In this document: piece by piece, positions 9,150 to 19,921 of the stretch
Numbering within the stretch: the first letter of the stretch is position 1
Layout: each line of letters opens with the position of its first letter
Assembly (NCBI GenBank): GCA_004009845.1
Contig: RMBW01000047.1
Span: forward strand, 124,001 to 188,000
Reading direction: 5' to 3'
DNA length: 64,000 nt
From: Davidsoniella eucalypti
Lineage: Eukaryota; Ascomycota; Sordariomycetes; Microascales; Ceratocystidaceae
Made by a program: the position numbers and the translations under genes
The notes under the pieces: generated by a model
Seen by the model: the letters and a program-made list of their open reading frames with translations, nothing else
What the model was told of the DNA's origin: nothing
Database searches by the model: none

Positions 9150-10200
9150 AAGTATCAGTAGCATTTGAATTGCATGTCAACTACCATGACCCCCTCCTCC
9201 TTCTGTGTTACTATCATCACCATCACTTAGCTCGGGAGTATCTGGATGGGCCTCTGGGCTTAGATGTGGACCTGCTTCGCCTGATGTGTCATCTTCATAT
9301 GAACTTGGTAGAGAGCGAGCGTATTTAAGACCTTAATGCCTGAACCTCGCTTAAACTGAGTTTTGGCTGTTCAAGTGATAGGAGCATCAGTGTCAAGATA
9401 TAAGCAATTGGCGTCTGCTTGATACTTTCAATCTGTTCCTCGATAATCTCAGGATCTACAGGGCCTTCATCTTGATTAAGCAATGGAATACTAGAGATTT
9501 GTTCTCTGGGAATACAGAGGGAGTAATGAACAGTGCTAGGGTTTGCCATATCAATACTCAAGAAAACGAAGGACTCTCCAGTTGTGATGTATCCATATAG
9601 AAGCCCAGAGTTAATCATCATATGATGTACCTGTGTCACAGCTGAAGTAACAAGATGACGACTATTTATATTCTTTTTCTCTTCAACAGATTCATTCGAA
9701 GGTGTTTCTGTACCCTCTTTTGTTATAGAAGAAGGATGGATCTGAAGTAGAAAGATGGTCTAGGGTTGCTCGAAGCTGAACAGGAGGGAGCTTATGAGCT
9801 GCCTCGTACTTCACAATGAAGAGTATCTTTTTGATTTTGTCAGGTCTACGATTCATCGGGAAGTCTTGAAGATCCCGAGAGATGCCTTGACTGAACTTAA
9901 AATAGAAGGGCTGAGAAGTCGAAGATGTCTCGCTCGTAGCACTAGATGAAGCAGCGCTTTTTCTACCAGATTGATGTTGATCAGGTCAAATATTCACGCT
10001 TTCTCTATGATGAAGACTAGCAACATACATTGGTGTTTTCTGGCTCTTCCGAAGATATCCATTGAGGCCTGGTCCTGAGACTCTAGTAGATCCCGGAGTT
10101 GAGAATCTACTGAATCTTGGAACTTTTGCTGCTCTGATGCTCTCTCTTGACGTCATTCAAGATCCATGGCATATGGTGAGTTCCCTTTGAATCTTACTTC
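9150..10200 (-). pseudogene. Third, diverged and truncated copy C of the nuclease-like gene (no kinase part)
   Basis: Reads leftwards: an N-terminal block with FQDSVDSQLRDLLESQDQ (matching copy A's SLDSQLENMLEP), then DQHQSGRK, FKFSQGISRDLQDF, KILFIVKYEAAHKLP, a frameshift near 9730, and then VTQVHHMMINSGLLYGY to a stop at 9325. A short Gly-rich linker trace, GGGGHGS, follows near 9180. It retains linker sequence that copies A and B have lost. The E-x-K pair is swapped to K-Y-E, so a nuclease active site would be disabled. The kinase-like half is absent. It is opposite in orientation to copy A and more diverged, so it is an older paralog. Confidence 0.7.
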
Positions 10201-11134
10201 TTCGACTCCATTATAGGCCGTAGTTGTCTCGTCATATCGATTTATTTCAGGAATCACCGTTTTGTGAGGCCTTGAGCCTGTTTCTTCCTCTCTCGAGAGT
10301 CATCCTCACCAACGACCGCACACCCCCTTTTCTTTACACTTTTCGCAATCGCTGGTCTCCCGAGCCTCATCTCCGGTGCTCAGAGATTCACACTCGAAGG
10401 GCAACACTTTGAAAGTTCCAGTTGCCCGATATTTACGGCTCTTCTTGTGTTTTGCTTTACACTTGATTTAGCGCAAGGCAAATTCCAAAAGGCACGCCTG
10501 GCTTGATACAACCCCAACAATTGAAGTGTTAATCAGCGCCACAGCAGCTACTACTGCGGACCGCCATGAGGACCTCATTGGCGGTGGTATAGACTGTTTG
10601 TATAGGTGACCTTGGACTTGAGCAGTTAAAGATTCTTCACGTAGCCTTATTTGTCAAAACCTCGGGTATACTGAAAGCCTCTCTTGTTCACGATAGCCAA
10701 GAACCTCAGGGAATACTGAGTGAGCCAAACTACCGGGTGGGGGATTTGAAGGTTACAAAAAGATAAAATAAAATAAAGAAACCTAGTCGCCGCTGTCTTG
10801 AGGTTAATCGTTGATTCAATAGATTCATTATAGAACAAGGAAGAAAACACAAACTATAGGTAGAGGCTTTGATCTACTGTCGTGCACTTTGTGTTTTTAT
10901 AGTGGTTAGTTTGCATAGAAGACATGAGGATTAATGTGTCAATAATTTGACAGCATGCTTAAGAAGAATAGTTGTAGATCAGGGAGGGATGTGAAACTAC
11001 TTAACATGGTCCGCTTCAAGCTGACTCGACATAAGCAAACTAACATGTGAGTTGACTGATAAACAACTTGCTTTCTCCCACGAAACGTTTCATAAGATCA
11101 ACAACTATCAATGAAACATCGGTTCCGGCTTCAT
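10201..11134. other. Unassigned insertion inside the right arm of the inverted duplication
   Basis: About 0.9 kb separates copy C from the right inverted-repeat arm; the corresponding interval in the left arm is only about 0.1-0.2 kb. It starts with somewhat GC-richer sequence (10225-10450) and becomes AT-rich. No frame with recognisable motifs or splice sites is seen. It may be a nested transposon remnant. Confidence 0.35.
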
Positions 11135-11360
11135 AGTTAAAACGACAGTGGATAAATTGGTGACCAGAGTGATTCTCCTGATACATCTAGTAGTGATTAT
11201 TTATGTAGATATCACAGCTGATCAGATGACTATTTTGCAAGACGACGGCTTAGATTTTGAAGTCTTGCCAGTAGCTGAGTTTTTTAAGTTTTTTTCAATT
11301 CAGTTTTATTAGGGTGGAAATAGAGCTAATATGTAGCAGCCCTGAACTAATACTAGTTAT
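11135..11360 (+). repeat. Right arm of the inverted repeat (partner 5505-5741)
   Basis: Reverse-complement match of the left arm, carrying the same short frame TVDKLVTRVILLIHLVVIIY and DITADQMTILQDDG on plus. The outer boundary is AGTTAT near 11360. With copies A and C in opposite orientation between the arms, it closes a roughly 5.9-kb imperfect palindrome. Confidence 0.75.
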
Positions 11361-11458
11361 ACAATGTAGGGTGAAGGACAACCTACTTCTCAACAGTGAT
11401 AGGCCGCTGAGATCTAGAACATTTGTTATGGTGTCGTTATATGCTATTCCTGCGCATT

Positions 11459-12705
11459 TCAACTTCTGATCCTTTGCGGGAAAACCCACCTGGGGCAGCT
11501 CGTGGCTTCGTGTTGTCCCTGGCATACTGGGCATCTGAGAGTGCAAGTGCATGGTTCCTTGTGTTTGGTGCAAGCCACCACCTGCGAGTGTTCGTTGCTG
11601 CTGTGGCTGACTGAGCCGCATAAGGCGCATCTAATAGCAGTGCAGGACTCCGTCTTGTGCTGTTTCCAGAATCTAAAGCATCTGGTCGTTGTCATTGTCG
11701 TTGTCGGTGGTTGTCGTGCTTGGCTTGGTGTGCGGCCTCTTGACCGCCGTTTCTGCCCGAGAAGCTCGATGGTCCCGGGACGTTGCCAGGGTTGTGAACT
11801 GCAATGCGGAGGGCAATCATGTCTGGGTCCTGGCGATACTCTCTCCAGTCCATGCTCTTCACCTCTCCCCCAAAAGTGTTTTCGATTTCCGTCTTGATGT
11901 CCTCGATTGTGGTTGGGCGTGTGTCGTCGATGTCGTGTACTAGCCTGGGGATGGTGTATGACAAATTTCTCCCACACTGTCTCTTTCTCCACCGTGCTGG
12001 CTTCCAGGTAGTGCCGGATCATTTCCAGTTCCTCCGCCTTGGGCGTTCCAACAATGGAAAGTGCGAAGCCAGTAGCAGTTGCCGGCATGTTAGTGACCTT
12101 GTCCGTTCCCTTGAACAGGTCGAGGTTCATTTTCTTTTTGGCCAGCATAGGGTTGACACCAATCATCCTAGATTCTGGCAGGAGTCTGGCCATGTGTCAG
12201 TTGCTCTAGTTTATCTTCTTGATTCTATTTTGAATGTTGAGGGTCGTTCCGGTGTGCATCCCGCCCAACGCCTTGGCAGCCCATAAGGAGGGTTTTTTTT
12301 TTTGGCGGTGCAGAGGACTCATTCTTCTTCTCTGCCTGTTGTTGCTGTTGCTGTTGTTTTTTGGCCTTTTACTTCGGTTCGGGCGATGTCTGCTGGCCTT
12401 TAGGATGGTTTGGTTTACCTCCCAAAATCTTTTCCACCTCTTTTTTAACCGTGTTTTCGATGCTCTGGATGAGTCTGTCTGCTTCTGCATCCATACCGGC
12501 ACCCTTCAGCTTCTCCTTCGCCGCCTCAGCTGCCTTAGCTGCTTTATCAAAAAAGCTGAGCACTTCCACCATGGTGTCCACTCGCTTCTTCATTTTAGCT
12601 ATCTGCAGCTGTAGGGCGTCTTGGACTGCCTTCACTAGCCTTCCGTTGCCTGCGTGCATGCTCTGATCGAGGCCTTTTGTCGCCGTCTTCTCTCCGGTCT
12701 AGTCA
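11459..12705 (-). pseudogene. LINE (Tad1-like) ORF1, gag-like, frameshifted
   Basis: The minus-strand reading starts about 12659 with an N-terminal region rich in Ala, Lys and Glu (AKMKKRVDTMVEVLSFF, AAKAAEAAKEKLKGAG) that looks coiled-coil. The middle region contains MLAKKKMNLDLFKG and, in another frame, IPRLVHDIDDTRPTTIEDIK. The C-terminus is Cys/His-rich with CALCGSVSHSSNEHSQ and CPVCQGQHEATSCPR, which resembles the CCHC knuckles of non-LTR retrotransposon ORF1. At least two frameshifts break it, one after a poly-Lys/Asn/Gln stretch near 12300 and one near 11960. ORF1 proteins bind element RNA. No ORF2 follows directly; ORF2-type sequence lies at 20.4-23.3 kb on the same strand. Confidence 0.75.
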
Positions 12706-13326
12706 TCCACTTTGTCTCTAGGAACCGGCGTTTTGTCGATTGGTTCCGCCAAGCTTTATTTTGGGCACCGTTTATTTGTTTCGTACGTTTGTGTAGCGTC
12801 AAGGATAATTATTATATAAATCAATAGGATTGCTAACGTCATCTCTGTCAAGTTCAAATGATTTTACCGACTGTTTAGTGTTTTACTGTTTTTAGGCTGT
12901 AGCTTTGGAGAGAATTTGAAATACACTCATGTTCGTTTTCATCTTATCTTTATGCATGTACTTCTAATGTTGTAAGATGTAAATTTATATTACTTGGGCA
13001 TCTTAAATTCTTAAGGGATATATCCTTGGTGACATTTTTTGTATCTTGTACTATAGCACCAAGTCCGGTGAATAAAGAAATAGATGAAAACCCAGCCTGA
13101 TTGTTGTGACTTGGGAGCCCTAAGTTTTAACTTTGCGTCGTTTTTTGAGAATAAGCTGCTGTACATCAACAGCAGACAGCTGTGAACGGCGAGTGTATTC
13201 CCTGCACATTTTGCGAAACATGATCCTCTCCCCTCTCCAACCCAGGAGAGTCCCCCAGGGGCATCTTTTTCACTGACTGGAAGACGTGTAGGAGAATCAA
13301 GATCAGACCAAGGATGCTCAGGGACC
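12706..13326. other. AT-rich spacer, no supported gene
   Basis: About 0.6 kb between the LINE ORF1 and the small spliced gene. One minus-strand open frame (13011-13349) lacks motifs and overlaps the end of the spliced gene in another frame. It probably holds that gene's 3' flank. Confidence 0.3.
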
Positions 13327-13689
13327 TTAGATGTCTGGGATACCATCAAGCCAACCTGTCACTTTTATCATTGCCTTTTGTCTTTTTGATAGGTACTGTT
13401 CCGAAGGAGACACGGGTATCATTTCAGGCTATTAGAAAAGGTGGTTAGTGCTGATATTTTCTTAATAATGGATGCTTGGGATATTTACCTTGGCCTTCTG
13501 AGCGACCTCATTGTTGCCTGGAACCTGGGCATCTACGGTGGACACTACCAAAGATTTCATGAGGGCAGCCAAGTGCTCAGCATTCTCCACAACATCAACA
13601 GAAGTAACCTGCTGGTTCAACTCTGATCTGAACTTAACATCCTGTTGGGCAGAGACTTGCTGGTTGTTGGCGGTCGAAGATGGAGACAT
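13327..13689 (-). CDS. Small spliced protein of 100 residues, unknown function
   Basis: Exon 1 (13689-13489, 67 codons) starts MSPSSTANNQQVSAQQ. A 60-bp intron (13488-13429) has donor GTAAAT, branch CACTAAC and acceptor AATAG. Exon 2 (13428-13327) reads PEMIPVSPSEQYLSKRQK and ends GWLDGIPDI. The splice is in phase, and the intron length and signals match those of the ABCC and EDC3 genes in this window, which is the main support. The protein is hydrophilic, without a signal peptide, transmembrane segment or known motif. It could be an orphan or fast-evolving gene in the repeat-rich block, or part of a decayed element. Confidence 0.5.
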
Positions 13690-14920
13690 TGTGAAAATTA
13701 AAGAGATCTGGCGAAATAATTATAGAATATAATGAAAGAAATTCCAAATATCAAGATATTATAATCATAGATAGTCGAATTATTTAATAACCAAAACAAG
13801 AATAGATAGTCGAATTCGATGATGTGGAAGAATGTTTTTTTTAATGGTAGTAGACTGCATCTTTATATGCAAAAATATGGGACTTTTTTAGCGGCCTATA
13901 TTTCATTTGCCACCTGAAGCTTAACTACTTGCGATCTGATTTGGGTTTGGTTCTATGATCTTACAAGTCAACTTACTGCTAATTGTAATGTATAGTCTCT
14001 AAACTATAAGCAGTACAGTTACTATATTCCATAGTCAAATTGTCTATACAGATAGGTAATATACAACCATCATGATTTTACCATGCTGTCAAAATTTGAC
14101 TTTCATGAAACTCAGGCATAGCCGATAGATCAATATAGAAGAACGTAATGTGAAAAATGATACCAATACTCACAGTTATGTACATATATTGGTTCTCTGT
14201 GAGAATTGCCACTAGGATGTTTTGAAAATACTATCATCGATCTTATACAACATCTCTCCAAATTGAAGAGTTTACAGATGATTTCATTATCTTGCAGCTA
14301 CAATTCTTGAATCACGGCTAGGATATGTCTTTGCCTTGTTTAGAAATGATGGTTATCCTATGTGTAACATCTCAAAACCTAGCGAAGAAAAAAAGAAGGA
14401 CAAAAATATCACGTGGACGAAAAAAAGCCCAAGCAAAACAAGATAACTATAAGAAAATCAATAACAATATATTGATCATAAAGCAAGAAATCCATGCCTG
14501 AATGAAATGTAGCTCTGTGAGTAGCAGCATATTTAGATACAATCACAAGTTGCCATCGAGATAATAGCCAGTAGTAGTCGTGATGCCTCATCTAGACTTG
14601 TGGAAAAAAAAAAGCCCACGCCTTGGGGCAGATTATTTACCAAGAAACTGAGCGGGTCGAGGATCATGGACATCTCTCTTTTTATTTGGTTAGGCTAGGC
14701 TAGTCTGAGCAGTCCCAGACAAAAGGAGCATGGCCTCGCCCAGAGTCGAAAATGAGTTCTTAGATGATCTCTAGACTATAGATAAAATATTCTTGCTCTT
14801 CACCTACATCATTTGAGGACCTCGTGTAACAAGAGAAGAAAAACAATACAAGGGTCAAAACGTTAGCTGTGTTAGAGTTGCTTCTTGTGCTATGGTCAAA
14901 GTCACGAATGGTGGTGTAAA
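13690..14920. other. AT-rich intergenic region
   Basis: No supported gene. A phrase GATAGTCGAATT occurs twice near 13770 and 13806, a minor local repeat. The remainder is AT-rich with only short open frames. Confidence 0.35.
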
Positions 14921-14924
14921 TTCG

Positions 14925-15056
14925 GAAATTCAAGTATAATCCTTTAACTGTTCTCTTAAAACTAAAGTTTAGGACTATCTAGCTAGAATGTATAACGCCG
15001 GATTCGTTAGGGTTAGGGCTATTATGGGTGTGGCAAGATTCCGCAATCAAAACCCG
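14925..15056 (+). repeat. Leader repeat upstream of SINE copy 1
   Basis: Contains AACGCCGGATTCG followed by TTAGGGTTAGGGCTATT. The same order occurs in reverse complement at about 39035-39150, just upstream of SINE copy 2. Related CGCCGGATTGG phrases occur at 20197 and, in a CACCGGATTGG form, at 19972. It is either a 5' extension of the SINE or a preferred target. Confidence 0.5.
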
Positions 15057-15266
15057 GCCTGGTTAGTTCAATCGGTAGAGCGAAAGAGTCTTTACTTTGT
15101 TTTTTGTTTTCTTTGATGATTTTATACAGGGGTTTCGCTCTTCTTGTTTCTCTTGTACTGTTTTTACTGTTTTTACTATTACCTTTGCTCTACATTCTAT
15201 CGCCACATTCCAACTTATTCTTCACACTTTAAAATTGCCAAAACAACTTTAATATACAGGCACAAC
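15057..15266 (+). mobile_element. tRNA-Lys-headed SINE, copy 1
   Basis: About 210 bp. The 5' head reads GCCTGGTTAGTTCAATCGG then TAGAGCG, matching the acceptor and D arms of fungal tRNA-Lys, including a near-consensus Pol III A box. The head continues to an anticodon-like AGTCTTTAC and then stops resembling a tRNA. The body, from about TTTCTTTGATGATTTTATAC to AATATACAGGCACAAC, aligns with the 3' end of the LINE at 20226-20441 in reverse orientation. A tRNA head plus a LINE tail is the usual structure of a SINE mobilised by a partner LINE. Copy 2 lies at 38801-39034. Confidence 0.65.
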
Positions 15267-15525
15267 TTTTCAAACCATAAACTATTTATTGAAACACATT
15301 GTGTCTGTACAATGTGCTATCAGTAGCAAATATCACCTAAAACGACAGAGAAGAGAAAATTGTTGAAATTGAAAGTTATAAAATTAAATTGCAACTAACT
15401 ACTAAAATGAAAACAATAAATAAAAACGGAAAACGGTTGATAGATATGTCAGCACCCAAAGCGGGCAAGCTCAAGCTCTAGATGCCTTTCCACAGCATTG
15501 GATCGAGTGGCTGACTGGGGCGAGC

Positions 15526-17466
15526 TTACTCAAGCTCCCATTCATCGAAATCCTCCTTATACTCTGGATGTATACGGAGCATCTCAGATTTCTGGGCAGA
15601 GGTCAAGGACCAGTCATCCTTGATAGGATTGAACGGCTCTCTGACGGTGCCAGGGATCCATTCCCGCTCAGAAACCATATCGATCAGTCGGCCAACCATG
15701 GCACCAGAAGATGTCTTGGACCACTTGGTCCGATCATCCTCTAGCATGTCAAACAAATCATCAGCAACATCGGAAGGCATATCTTCAGTTTCGAAGGGCA
15801 ACTCAACGTCATGAGTTACAGTCAGGTCCGAGCCCTTGAATAGCCTTGAAGCATCCTTTTTGCTGAATGATCTCTTGTGGTGCCAATCAACCCAGCGGCT
15901 TTTACACTTTGGCCCTGACGCGACACAGAAGTCAAGCAAATCGAGCACTTTAGTGGTGGTAGATTGCGTAAATGACAACCATGACAAGTCATTGCCAAAG
16001 ATGGTTGGTTTGAGCCCAACTGTCGTAAGACTCTCCAGCGCTAGATTGCCGGAAAGGCCGAGCTTTCCTCCGCCACACAGCCCACAAGCCTCGTCATATG
16101 AGGCTCCAGCTGTCAGGTGGAACTGGGGAAATTTCCAATCCACAGTGGCGGCAACGGAGGCATCGATGAATGCTGCCCGGAATGCTACCTCGGCATGAAT
16201 CCCGTGGTAGACATAGACTTCTCCATACAGGCCACCTGAAACAGTCGGCTTGTAAAGCGAGAACTTCGATGCTTCGATATTAGCACCGACCCGGCTCTTC
16301 CACACTCTACGATCGGCATGAGCCAAGAGACGGTTATTGTCGGAGACCGTCATCTTGCCACCAAAATCTACCCGGGCGTATGCTTGGATATCACTCACAG
16401 TATAACCTATACTGTCACTCAGTGATAGAGACACAGAGCCAATATCAGGGATCTGGAAAACAACCGGTGGGAGTGCTACCAGTTGCTGAGAACCCGAAAG
16501 TCCCTGGACAGCATGGCCAGTGATGAACAGTCTAAGTAAAGCTTGAGCGACCACACCTTTGGTTGAGATCTTAAAATCTCCACCATGGTGCTTTCCAGCA
16601 CGGTAACTGAAGCCAATGGCTCCAGATACGGCACACGATGAGCACTTTAGGCCTAGATCCAGGTTGGAATCACTGTAAGTGATTCCACTGTTATGTTGGA
16701 AGTCAAAGAACATATACTTTGACTTCCATGGCGTAGTCCCATCGATTGAGGCCGCAAGCAACTGAACCATCAAAGAGTCTGTGGCATTTTGAAAGCCATC
16801 TGCAGTGTCAGTCATGACACTCCAGTCCTCTAAATCGTTTATAGTGCTGGGTTTAACATCCAACACTACCCTCATGCTTCCTTGGGCAGTTATGCCCAAG
16901 ACACCAAACCATCCATGGTTCTGTGGATCCACAGAACCAATGGGCGTCATTGCCATGACGCCACCCTGCGAAGCTAGGGCAGATGACCACGTTTTGAAAG
17001 CAGTGGCAGCAGCGGTAGATGTGTTGAACTCAAGAGCCAGTTCACCAGATCCATCGTAGCTGATGGCGAGCAATTGCTCAGAAACCTGATCCAAGTTAAT
17101 AAGCGGCGTGCCTGAGTACGAAAATAGAGAAGCCACCGAGTCTTCAAGCCCATATGCAAAGACGTCTGCAGAATGGATGGCAAAGGCGTTATCACCAACA
17201 CGGTCATGGAGAGACACGTGTGGCAAGTACACGAGCTCTTTCATAACCATGGAGCCATTAGCTGACGGAACGGCCAATCCAGACGTAGAAATCCAAGACG
17301 AGACGTTGGAAGCCTCCTCGGCGAGCATAGACTTCACAGTTGGGAACGGAGAAGAGGCCGAAGCCCAGGTGAAGGTAGCGTTGGGGGAGCCAACGGTAGA
17401 GGCAATGACTGCTGGGACAAATAGTGCCCAGGCAATCATCGCATATGCTAGAGCTTGAAAGTTCAT
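15526..17466 (-). CDS. Secreted beta-rich protein, DUF7029/DUF7223-like
   Basis: A 646-residue single-exon frame starting MNFQALAYAMIAWALF with an N-terminal signal peptide (hydrophobic to about residue 20, likely cleavage after a VIA-type site). The body alternates hydrophobic and polar residues, as in beta-sandwich extracellular proteins, with paired cysteines at CSSC (about residue 272) and CGLCGGG (about 463). The GLKCSSCAVSGAIGFSY stretch resembles the Cys-x-x-Cys segment of fungal DUF7223 proteins; this link is from memory and moderate. The C-terminus is acidic with no GPI signal or membrane helix, so it is probably secreted. Its intact frame amid decayed repeats implies selection. The substrate is unknown. 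Confidence 0.75.
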   Translation of the reverse strand: MNFQALAYAMIAWALFVPAVIASTVGSPNATFTWASASSPFPTVKSMLAEEASNVSSWISTSGLAVPSANGSMVMKELVYLPHVSLHDRVGDNAFAIHSADVFAYGLEDSVASLFSYSGTPLINLDQVSEQLLAISYDGSGELALEFNTSTAAATAFKTWSSALASQGGVMAMTPIGSVDPQNHGWFGVLGITAQGSMRVVLDVKPSTINDLEDWSVMTDTADGFQNATDSLMVQLLAASIDGTTPWKSKYMFFDFQHNSGITYSDSNLDLGLKCSSCAVSGAIGFSYRAGKHHGGDFKISTKGVVAQALLRLFITGHAVQGLSGSQQLVALPPVVFQIPDIGSVSLSLSDSIGYTVSDIQAYARVDFGGKMTVSDNNRLLAHADRRVWKSRVGANIEASKFSLYKPTVSGGLYGEVYVYHGIHAEVAFRAAFIDASVAATVDWKFPQFHLTAGASYDEACGLCGGGKLGLSGNLALESLTTVGLKPTIFGNDLSWLSFTQSTTTKVLDLLDFCVASGPKCKSRWVDWHHKRSFSKKDASRLFKGSDLTVTHDVELPFETEDMPSDVADDLFDMLEDDRTKWSKTSSGAMVGRLIDMVSEREWIPGTVREPFNPIKDDWSLTSAQKSEMLRIHPEYKEDFDEWELE

Positions 17467-18140
17467 GGTAGCTACAATCCTGAGAAAGAGAACTACTGAA
17501 AAACTATTAGTATCAATGCGGCGTTAGGTAGTATGCTCACTACGGTGAACAATAGTTGTAATTGTCTTTATGAAGGAATCCATGTTGTGAAAGTGTGGAA
17601 AGAAGCGATGCATGGGCAATAATTGCAGATGGTAAGAAGGAAGTGATGATGATAGATAGTAAGGGATTTGAATACTCACTGTCTGAAGATTGTTAGACAG
17701 TATGGCTGATGTCAAAAATATAAATTAAAATAGAAGCTATGAATTGTTAGCAAGAGTGTACCAATATTTAAGAGTATACAATGGGGGAAAGAAAGACACT
17801 GGTGGTGAAAACAAGTACAATTGAACTGATTTTTTCACTGTAGTTGTCATTGTGTTATGGGAAGAAATGTTTATGCTCTAAGCATGTGGAAAGAAGGAAT
17901 AAGTGACAGCCTAGTAATTGTAGATGATAAGAGAGTAGTGGTGATAATAGATAGTAGTGACAGGACAGTAATGATGGAAAGTAGCAAAGATGATAGAGGC
18001 AAGTGATGATAGATGATAGGAGATGAGAGAGAACTTGAATACTCACTATGCTGTAGAAGATACTAAATAAATAGTGATGATGTATAGCTTTGACAAACTG
18101 ATCGGAAAGTTGTTGTTGATGAGGAAGTTAGGAAAAAGGA
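17467..18140 (-). promoter_or_regulatory. Upstream region of the secreted gene with an internal tandem duplication
   Basis: Two related segments, about 17545-17700 and 17845-18060, share TGTGGAAAGAAG, TTGAATACTCACT and GATAGATAGT-type runs, so the promoter/leader region is a diverged duplication with a period near 300-360 bp. On the minus strand AGTGAGTATTCAA in each gives a potential splice donor. No upstream coding exon is supported. Confidence 0.45.
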
Positions 18141-19920
18141 AATCTCCCAGATGGGGGGAATGACCACCTTTTTATAGGAAAGAAGTTTCTATGGGCTGCA
18201 AAAAGTCCTTTAACTTGAAGTCTTAGTGCCAAAGCAAGTTCCGGGTTGGGTGAAAAAGTCCTAAGATTTGAAGTCCTAACAATAAAGCGAATTGGGTTTA
18301 GCTAGATATTGGTTATATTGTGGTAGTATTAATTGAAATACTGAGAAAGACTCAGATAATTGTCAAATCTGTACTGGGCCCTACGTTCTAACATTTCTGG
18401 TGTCAATATAACATATTATAACGTATGTGTTGGTGGAGTTCCATGATCTTTTGAATTTAACTAGTTGATGTTGTAAGTGGAGCCCTCCAATAATCACTAC
18501 ACATCTTGTCTGAATTCAAATGAAAGTTTACATATCAGAAATGAGCAGAGGAGAAACATTTTGTCATAGAAGGGCTGGTAGTATCGATATAAATATAAAC
18601 TCGACTTTCTGTAATAGTTTTATAGTACCTACTCATGATGGTTATGGGCAGTTGCACTTACTAGCAACAGCTTTGACCGGGAAATAACAGCCTGGATTTC
18701 TAGCTAAAAAGCGAAAGTCCTATACATTTATAGTATAGTGCATTTCTTTCGCCACATTACATCCAGATTGGCAGATGTATGTCTCTGTATAATAGAAGCC
18801 AGCTCATATTAGATGACTTGAATGCTGTAGTTAGGCCAGAAACAATTTTTTGGCAGCCAGATCGATGTTAGACCCAGGAATAGTATTCAGAGCCTAAGCT
18901 AAGCCAGATTTCCAAAAATCTCGCAGTTTTTAACTTTTTGTAACTCTCTCCTTCTTACACGCCAATTGTCACAGTACTAAGAAGTGCAGTGAAGGCTCAC
19001 TTCGGGAGTCATTATATCGAAGACTAGTCTGATAAACGTTAACAGTGAAGCATCTCTCTAGACCTGTAGATAGAAAAGAAACACCAACTAAAGTCACTTT
19101 AAGATAATTAGGTCTCTGTTTAGTTTGAAAAGGCATCGCGATCTGATATTATGCAAATGAGATAGCCCAGCTTATAAAAGGTCACTTGACGAACTACAGA
19201 TGCTCAAAGGGTACAAACATGAGCAAATTGTCCAAGTGTTCAAGGCAGTTTTCATGTCCACTATAGTAGGCTAGTCCAGCCATTCCCCTCTCATTCTAGA
19301 CATACTGGTATTCCTTCCCTACTATTCTCAAGAAACAGACATGAAAAGGCTTCCTGGTTCCACAAACACCCTACTAGTAATCTTACAGTCAATGGGAAAG
19401 AGAAAAAGTGGTGGTGAGGCTCTTCTGAGCTACAAGGAAACCTCCCCCCCTATGGATATACCCGAATGAGGTAGCTGATGTGCTCGCAAAATCATCAGGT
19501 CTATAAGCACAAGAATAACATATGACTAGATAGTTTAAGTCGTATTAAAAAGACACTCAGTACTATTTGAGCAGTAGTTCCCAAAGCAAATGGCAATAAA
19601 ATCTGATGTACCAAGAAGAAAACACGGCTTTCCCTCTCCAAGAATGCCACAACTGAGGGAAGAAAACTATCAGAGCAAATTCTGATAGACTTCTCAAGAT
19701 ATAGATATCTCAAGGACTATCATTGAGGACTCGGGCACAAAGATGTCACATAAATATCATGGTTACTAAAACGTCATAGCCTTGGGACCAAATCTTTTAT
19801 ATTAAAATTGATCATCTATATATTACAGATAGAAGAGCAATAGTAATAGTGGTAGCAATGGCCAAGGAAACTCCACTTCAGAGAAGTTCAGGAAAATTCA
19901 ATTGAGACAGAAATCAACAT
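18141..19920. other. AT-rich gene-poor stretch
   Basis: About 1.8 kb without a supported gene, RNA gene or clear repeat. Short frames such as 19501-19713 (minus) have no motif support. Confidence 0.35.
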
Positions 19921-19921
19921 C

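Noticed and set aside
15057..15100. Functional tRNA-Lys gene
   Set aside because: The acceptor and D arms are present but the T arm and 3' acceptor strand are missing. It fits a SINE head.
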